Of a stretch of 10,643 nucleotides of DNA, positions 7,261 through 10,643 are shown one piece after another (position 1 is the first letter of the stretch; the number at the start of each line of letters is the position of its first letter). Source of the stretch: Clostridium sp. (lineage in GTDB: Bacteria; Bacillota; Clostridia; Clostridiales; Clostridiaceae). A program made the translations under genes and the position numbers. The DNA lies in contig DPOH01000132.1 of NCBI GenBank assembly GCA_003539755.1, positions 1 to 10,643 of the forward strand, given 5' to 3'. The notes below the pieces were generated by a model, which was given only the letters and a program-made list of their open reading frames with translations, did not search any database and was not told where the DNA came from.

Positions 7261-7294
7261 CATTATATATAATGCCCAAATTTATTAATAACAA
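7261..7294 (-). promoter_or_regulatory. Promoter of the flavodoxin gene with a palindrome over the -10 box
   Basis: TTGTTA (7289-7294), a 17-nt spacer and TATATA (7266-7271) on the minus strand. The -10 lies inside a perfect 14-nt palindrome, CATTATATATAATG (7261-7274), an attractive operator position. The palindrome is AT-rich, so chance symmetry is possible; it is not a clear Fur or PerR box. Confidence 0.6.
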
Positions 7295-7312
7295 ACATAT
7301 AATAAAATACTA

Positions 7313-7339
7313 ATGAAAATCCAATGTTTTGATTTTCGT
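7313..7339 (-). terminator. Degraded terminator beside repeat copy C
   Basis: A stem of about 9 bp (ATGAAAATC at 7313-7321 with GATTTTCGT at 7331-7339, one G-U pair). The right arm is identical to that of the terminator at 9091-9128, but the left arm has lost its CCAC half and the following tract on the minus strand is interrupted (ATTAGTATTTTATT). It probably terminates weakly, which fits the decayed gene above it. Confidence 0.5.
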
Positions 7340-7346
7340 GGATTTT

Positions 7347-7382
7347 ATGGTGGAGATTATACACGACCTTTGAAATCCACTA
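7347..7382 (-). repeat. 36-nt terminator-associated element, copy C
   Basis: Plus strand: ATGGTGGAGATTATACAC then GACCTTTGAAATCCACTA. The ends can pair (GTGGA with TCCAC). It lies 7 nt from the terminator stem and 14 nt from the last stop of the gene remnant at 7397-7548. Bases 7331-7354 are identical over 24 nt to 9118-9141, covering terminator arm, spacer and element start. Confidence 0.75.
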
Positions 7383-7396
7383 TGTATTATAATTAA

Positions 7397-7548
7397 TTAA
7401 TTATTGATTTTATCCAATCTAGCAATAAACCCCATTTCTAAACTACTTTGCCTTGCTCAATACAAGCTACTAATTTAACTATATCAGTATTATCATAAAT
7501 ATTAATTTCATCATATATTGATATAATCTTATATATATATATTGACAT
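7397..7548 (-). pseudogene. Frameshifted C-terminal remnant of an unidentified gene
   Basis: Two overlapping minus-strand frames read like successive parts of one protein. The first (7438-7548) contains DEINIYDNTDIVKLVACIEQ and then stops. The second (7397-7456) begins just after a TGA and reads ARQSSLEMGFIARLDKINN before its stop. A single frameshift around 7455 would join them. The upstream end runs into the promoter of the T-box leader, so the rest of the gene is gone. It is followed in the expected order by repeat copy C and a decayed terminator. I do not recognise the family; chance open frames remain possible at this AT content. Confidence 0.4.
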
Positions 7549-7570
7549 GTAAGAGATTAAGTTATAGAAT
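7542..7570 (+). promoter_or_regulatory. Promoter of the T-box leader and BASS transporter
   Basis: A perfect TTGACA (7542-7547), a 17-nt spacer and TAGAAT (7565-7570), preceded by an A/T-only stretch that could act as an UP element. The predicted start is about 7577, at the front of the T-box leader. Confidence 0.8.
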
Positions 7571-7576
7571 AATAAA

Positions 7577-7857
7577 AACGCAAAAATGCATTGAAAAGGC
7601 AAAGTATTTAAGATAATTATTTTTCAGAGAGCTGCTATATGGTGTGAGGCAGTATTTAATTCTTAAAGAATATCTCCTTTGAGCAGTCAGACTGAAAGGT
7701 TTTAAGACCTGTGTAAGTTTGAACGGATTAACACCCGTTAAAAGTGTTTCATATTGGATGATATGATTAAGGTGTTTAAATTTATTTTAACAATTAGAGT
7801 GGTACCGCAGAAGTTTATAGCTTTTGTCTCTTAATTTTAGGAGATAAAGGCTTTTTT
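7577..7857 (+). promoter_or_regulatory. T-box riboswitch leader, probably tRNA-Ile responsive
   Basis: A complete tRNA-sensing attenuator. Stem I starts at AGAGAGC (about 7626-7632) with the GGTGTGA motif (7641-7647) in a CTGC/GCAG hairpin. The specifier region AAAGAATATCTCCTTTGAG (7665-7683) offers ATC (Ile, 7672-7674) as the most likely codon; TAT (Tyr) in the next frame is the alternative. A conserved hairpin AACGG/CCGTT is at 7722-7739. The T-box core AGTGGTACCGCAG (7798-7810) holds UGGU at 7800-7803, which would pair with an ACCA tRNA end, fitting the A73 of tRNA-Ile or tRNA-Tyr rather than a G73 tRNA such as tRNA-Ser or tRNA-Asn. The terminator stem is AGCTTTTGTCTC (7819-7830) with GAGATAAAGGCT (7841-7852), then U6. 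Uncharged tRNA should switch on the transporter downstream. Confidence 0.92.
7819..7857 (+). terminator. T-box-controlled intrinsic terminator
   Basis: A 12-bp stem with G-U pairs, arms 7819-7830 and 7841-7852, loop TTAATTTTAG, followed by the run TTTTTT (7852-7857). It competes with the antiterminator that uses the T-box core at 7798-7810. Confidence 0.88.
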
Positions 7858-7928
7858 ATTTACAGCAATAAGTATGTTATTAATAGAATTATTTCTATTA
7901 TAAATAAATAAAATTGGGGGATTTTATT

Positions 7929-8909
7929 ATGAAATTTTTAGAAAAATTAAGTGACTTCGTAGGAAAGTATATGGCAGCTTTCGTAATACTAATAGCAGCT
8001 CTTGCATTATTTGTGCCAAATTCAGTATCGTGGATTAAAACAAGCTATGTAAATACATTACTTGGTATTGTAATGTTTGGGATGGGGCTTACTTTAAAGC
8101 TTGAAGATTTTAAAGTAGTATTTTCAAGACCTAAGGATGTTATTATTGGATGTATAGCTCAATTCACTATAATGCCACTTTTAGCATTTGGATTAACTAA
8201 AATATTTAATTTGCCAGTAGAACTAGCTGTAGGTGTTATTTTAGTAGGAACATGTCCAGGGGGAACTTCTTCTAATGTTATAACTTACCTTTCAAAGGGT
8301 GATGTAGCATTATCAGTTGGTATGACTGGTATTTCAACTATACTAGCACCATTTATGACACCAGCATTAACTTATGCATTAGCAGGACAAAGTGTTGATG
8401 TTAATATGATGAGCATGTTCTTGTCAATTATAAAAGTTGTAATATTGCCTATAGTACTTGGATTTATAATCAATAAATTATTTGGAAAAGCTACACAAAA
8501 ACTTGTAAGGGTATTACCTTTGATTTCAGTATGTGCTATAGTTGCTATAGTAGCAGCAGTAGTAAGTGCAAACTCAGCTAAGATTATGACTTGTGGATTA
8601 TTGATAGTAGCTATAGTTATAGTTCATAACATCTGTGGATATTTATTAGGATTTTCAATAGGAAAAATATTAAAGCTTAATACATCAAAGTGCAAAGCTA
8701 TTTCAATAGAAGTAGGTATGCAGAATTCAGGACTTGCTACTTCACTTGCTACAGTACATTTTGCACAATATCCATTAGCTACAATTCCAGGGGCCGTTTT
8801 CAGCGTATGGCACAATATTTCAGGAGCTATAATTGCTAATATTTATTCAAGAGGTGTGCAAGATAAGACAAATAATGAATCTGAAATTGAAAGCAATATA
8901 ACAGAATAA
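7929..8909 (+). CDS. Bile acid:sodium symporter (BASS/PanS-like) family transporter
   Basis: A Na+-coupled inner-membrane transporter of 326 aa with about nine or ten hydrophobic segments. Family signatures are GTCPGGTSSNVITYLSKGD (107-125) and SIEVGMQNSGLATSLATVHF (259-278), the two crossing-helix motifs that carry Na+ and substrate residues. Bacterial members include PanS (ketopantoate) and other organic- or keto-acid carriers; bile acid transport itself is not implied. The ATG at 7929 is preferred over the in-frame TTG at 7914 because the GGGGG ribosome-binding site (7916-7920) would otherwise lie inside the gene. The single gene sits 71 nt behind a T-box terminator, so its expression should follow charging of one tRNA, probably tRNA-Ile. 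This suggests import of an amino acid precursor such as a branched-chain keto acid (inference). Confidence 0.9.
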   Translation: MKFLEKLSDFVGKYMAAFVILIAALALFVPNSVSWIKTSYVNTLLGIVMFGMGLTLKLEDFKVVFSRPKDVIIGCIAQFTIMPLLAFGLTKIFNLPVELAVGVILVGTCPGGTSSNVITYLSKGDVALSVGMTGISTILAPFMTPALTYALAGQSVDVNMMSMFLSIIKVVILPIVLGFIINKLFGKATQKLVRVLPLISVCAIVAIVAAVVSANSAKIMTCGLLIVAIVIVHNICGYLLGFSIGKILKLNTSKCKAISIEVGMQNSGLATSLATVHFAQYPLATIPGAVFSVWHNISGAIIANIYSRGVQDKTNNESEIESNITE

Positions 8910-9090
8910 TTTATTAAGTTTTCTTGTTTTATAAAGTAAAAAGAGTAAAAATAAAAAAGATAGTAGAATCTATAAATTAATTTAAAAAGAGAATTTATAT
9001 AGGCTTAATAAATTATTACTTTAAATGCTCCAATTAATAATCCAAAATATATAGGATTAGAGTTTTAATTATACCTATACTCATAACAAT
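8910..9090. other. Intergenic stretch with no recognised feature
   Basis: This is the AT-rich space after the BASS transporter. I saw no strong hairpin with a U-tract on the plus strand, so that transcript may run into the 9098-9128 hairpin. A short plus-strand frame around 9021-9069 (TLNAPINNPKYIGLEF) looks protein-like but covers only about 16 codons and is not called. Confidence 0.4.
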
Positions 9091-9128
9091 AAAAAAACCA
9101 CGAAAATCCAAAATAATGATTTTCGTGG
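9091..9128 (-). terminator. Intrinsic terminator downstream of lgt
   Basis: A perfect 11-bp stem, CCACGAAAATC (9098-9108) with GATTTTCGTGG (9118-9128), loop of 9 nt, followed on the minus strand by seven U (9091-9097). In the plus direction only ATTTTATGG follows, so any effect on the BASS transcript would be weaker. Confidence 0.88.
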
Positions 9129-9133
9129 ATTTT

Positions 9134-9169
9134 ATGGTGGAAGTGAAGCATGATCTTTGAACTCCACCA
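9134..9169 (-). repeat. 36-nt terminator-associated element, copy D
   Basis: Plus strand: ATGGTGGAAGTGAAGCAT then GATCTTTGAACTCCACCA. It matches copy C at 27 of 36 positions. Ends pair as GGTGGA/TCCACC. It lies 5 nt from the lgt terminator stem and 49 nt beyond the lgt stop codon. Confidence 0.75.
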
Positions 9170-9218
9170 AACTAATAGAGTCTCTTCTTATGAAATGATA
9201 ATAATTAAACAACTGATT

Positions 9219-9992
9219 TTACCTTTTCATTTTTGTATGTAAATTTATACAAATAACACACACTATTCCAATTAAAATTCCCATAATACTCATAAACTGT
9301 GCTACCCTTATATTTGCAATCATAAGACTATCAGTTCGCAGCTGTTCAATGAAGAGTCTTCCTAGTGAATATAATATTAAATAACTGGATATCACTAATC
9401 CATCTTCATTTTTTCTTTTCTTATATAAAATAACCATTAATAATATGAATACTAATAAATTCCATAATGATTCATAAAAGAAAGTAGGATTATAATAATA
9501 TCCATCTATATACATACCCTTTTGAATAAACTTAGGGAATTTACTTATAAATTCATATGTTACTATATCACCATGTGCTTCTCCATTCATGAAATTTCCC
9601 CATCTTCCGATAGCCTGTGCAAGTATAATAGATGGAGCTGCAATATCAAGATATTTTAATATCTTAATATTTTTCACCTTACAATAAATCATTGTACTTA
9701 TAAATGCTCCAATAAGACCTCCATGTATAGCTAATCCTCCAGTTCTCAAGTTAAATATACTTAGTATATTATTTCTAAAATTGTCGAATTCAAAAAATAC
9801 ATAATATGCTCGTGCACCTATAATAGCACATGGAAATGCTATTAAAAATCCATCTAATATTATATCAAAATCTAATTTTAACTTTTTAGCATTGTAATAA
9901 GCTAACAACATCCCCACTAATGCTCCTAATCCTATTAATATACCATACCATCTTATACTAAAATCCCCAATATTAAATGCAACTGGATCCAT
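9219..9992 (-). CDS. lgt: Prolipoprotein diacylglyceryl transferase
   Basis: The membrane enzyme that moves a diacylglyceryl group from phosphatidylglycerol to the lipobox cysteine of prolipoproteins, the first step of lipoprotein maturation. At 257 aa with about seven hydrophobic helices it has the normal length. Visible motifs: IRWYG (13-17), HGG (90-92) with the essential His, the family signature GRWGNFMNGEAHG (129-141), NPTFFYES (168-175), and GRLFIEQLRTDSL (211-223) followed by RVAQ (229-232). A GGAGG site precedes the ATG at 9990-9992. It appears monocistronic, ending at the terminator at 9091-9128. Its product would lipidate the ABC binding protein encoded at 5616, as it would any lipoprotein of the cell. 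No strong promoter is obvious upstream. Confidence 0.96.
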   Translation of the reverse strand: MDPVAFNIGDFSIRWYGILIGLGALVGMLLAYYNAKKLKLDFDIILDGFLIAFPCAIIGARAYYVFFEFDNFRNNILSIFNLRTGGLAIHGGLIGAFISTMIYCKVKNIKILKYLDIAAPSIILAQAIGRWGNFMNGEAHGDIVTYEFISKFPKFIQKGMYIDGYYYNPTFFYESLWNLLVFILLMVILYKKRKNEDGLVISSYLILYSLGRLFIEQLRTDSLMIANIRVAQFMSIMGILIGIVCVICINLHTKMKR

Positions 9993-10007
9993 TATTTCGT
10001 TCCTCCG

Positions 10008-10465
10008 CTCTTTTTTAGTATTTTATCTTTTTATTGTTTATATATTATTCTACTAATTTTATAAAAGTCTTCTATATCTTCTTTTAATATAGCTAAAATT
10101 AACTTTTGAATGATTTCTAATAAACATTTTCATATTTCTAAACTAATATTATTTATATACTTTATTACTGTATTTTATTTTTATTTAAATTATAGAACAA
10201 CTATTCGCTAATATCAATGTAGATCAATAATGCATATTTATCAACTGACCTTTATACAAAAACTGTTACTATATTTCTTAATACTACTAGTAACTTTAAA
10301 CTTCCCCATTCTATATTTAAACACTACTACTTCTTTTACAAAATCTCTTATGAACTTTTTACACTCTAGAATATTTCTAATTATCACATATTCACTAAAG
10401 TTTGATAATAAAAATATCCATAATATCTTTAAATTCTTGTTGAACGAATCCCTGATGTATAACAT
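10008..10465 (-). other. Gene-poor region with possible decayed minus-strand coding sequence
   Basis: About 450 bases hold no convincing intact gene. On the minus strand, 10031-10129 is open without a start codon and reads LLEIIQKLILAILKEDIEDF then YKISRIIYKQ, which looks like a real C-terminus. Further upstream, 10241-10465 is an ORF of 74 codons (for example KKFIRDFVKEVVVFKYRMGK) with no ribosome-binding site and starting right after the terminator at 10473-10528. The minus strand is purine-rich through here, as expected for coding sequence. The two pieces may be remains of one or two lost genes. The family is not recognised. Confidence 0.3.
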
Positions 10466-10472
10466 TAAAAAT

Positions 10473-10528
10473 AAAAAAACACGACTATATGTAATCAGCT
10501 GTTTAAGCTACATTACAATTAGTCGTGT
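10473..10528 (-). terminator. Intrinsic terminator of the gene at the right edge
   Basis: A 9-bp stem, ACACGACTA (10479-10487) with TAGTCGTGT (10520-10528), is extended by TGTAAT/ATTACA and AGCT/AGCT. On the minus strand it is followed by seven U (10473-10479). Confidence 0.82.
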
Positions 10529-10531
10529 GTT

Positions 10532-10569
10532 TTGCGGTGGATTAAATTGCTGAACCTAATACTTCACGC
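10532..10569 (-). repeat. Possible diverged copy E of the terminator-associated element
   Basis: On the minus strand the stretch AGGTTCAGCAATTTAATCCACC resembles the 3' half of the other copies (AGGTCGTG-CTTTATCTCCACC). It occupies the same place, between a stop codon and a terminator, and its first bases overlap that stop codon. The other half matches poorly, so this is a tentative copy. Confidence 0.35.
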
Positions 10570-10643
10570 ATTTTTTTCTTTGTTTTCTGGGAAAGGATCA
10601 GAAATATGTGCTATTCCTGTATCCGTTACTGAAAACTTATAAA
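10564..10643 (-). CDS. C-terminal end of a gene running off the window
   Basis: The minus-strand frame is open from the window edge to a TGA at 10564-10566 and reads YKFSVTDTGIAHISDPFPEN then KEKNA. The other two minus frames are closed by stops within the first 20 bases. A strong terminator follows 35 nt downstream, which supports a real gene end. The family cannot be recognised from 25 residues. Confidence 0.55.
   Translation of the reverse strand, partial: YKFSVTDTGIAHISDPFPENKEKNA

Noticed and set aside
7914..7928. TTG start five codons upstream for the BASS transporter
   Set aside because: The GGGGG ribosome-binding site (7916-7920) would be inside the coding sequence; the ATG at 7929 has ideal spacing.
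7347..9169. The GGTGGA...TCCACCA elements as tRNA 3' halves or tRNA-like genes
   Set aside because: TGGTGGA resembles the reverse complement of a tRNA acceptor end, but there is no T-loop consensus (GGTTCGAATCC) and no cloverleaf around any copy.
7347..9169. The repeated elements as a CRISPR array or transposon inverted ends
   Set aside because: The copies are kilobases apart with genes between, in one orientation, with no regular spacers, no transposase and no visible target duplications.
10230..10553. Plus-strand ORF of 107 codons
   Set aside because: It runs through a clear minus-strand terminator (10473-10528) and into the E motif. It lacks a ribosome-binding site, and its composition is that of a reverse-strand shadow rich in F, L, I, N and T.

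Overview
The window is about 10.6 kb of very AT-rich DNA. It has purine-rich Shine-Dalgarno sites, T-box control and A/T-ending codons, and its proteins resemble clostridial ones. It most likely comes from Clostridium sensu stricto; the species cannot be told from sequence alone. Nothing points to a phage, plasmid, insertion sequence or CRISPR array. It is an ordinary chromosomal stretch of transporters and single genes, with some gene decay and one unexplained repeated intergenic element.

Left part (1-3400), mostly minus strand: a short-chain dehydrogenase with its own promoter and a palindromic operator candidate; a Na+-coupled serine/threonine symporter (SstT) with a consensus promoter but an apparent 1-nt frameshift in an A6 run at codons 6-7; and a 5'-truncated cation diffusion facilitator that keeps only its last membrane segment and cytoplasmic domain, next to a small unidentified ORF.

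Middle part (3565-7230): a metal-chelate (siderophore/haem/cobalamin-type) ABC importer. The FecCD-type permease and ATPase form a tight minus-strand pair (3-nt gap). The lipoprotein binding protein is transcribed divergently from a shared control region full of TATAAATAATTGA-like repeats. A flavodoxin-like protein converges on it and shares a very strong bidirectional terminator. Iron or haem acquisition under iron limitation is a reasonable inference, but the ligand is not proven.

Right part (7230-10643): a decayed minus-strand gene remnant; a complete T-box leader with a consensus promoter, probably specific for tRNA-Ile, upstream of a bile acid:sodium symporter (BASS/PanS-like) family transporter; then lgt (prolipoprotein diacylglyceryl transferase) on the minus strand; a degraded region; and the last codons of a minus-strand gene that runs off the window.

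The most notable pattern is a conserved element of about 36 nt, consensus ATGGTGGAGAT-N-AAGCACGACC-TTTGAAATCCACCA on the plus strand. It occurs four times (999, 2589, 7347, 9134), with a possible diverged fifth copy near 10532. Each copy lies between the stop codon of a minus-strand gene or remnant and that gene's intrinsic terminator, always in the same orientation and 0-7 nt from the terminator stem in the four clear copies. I cannot match it to a known RNA or repeat family.
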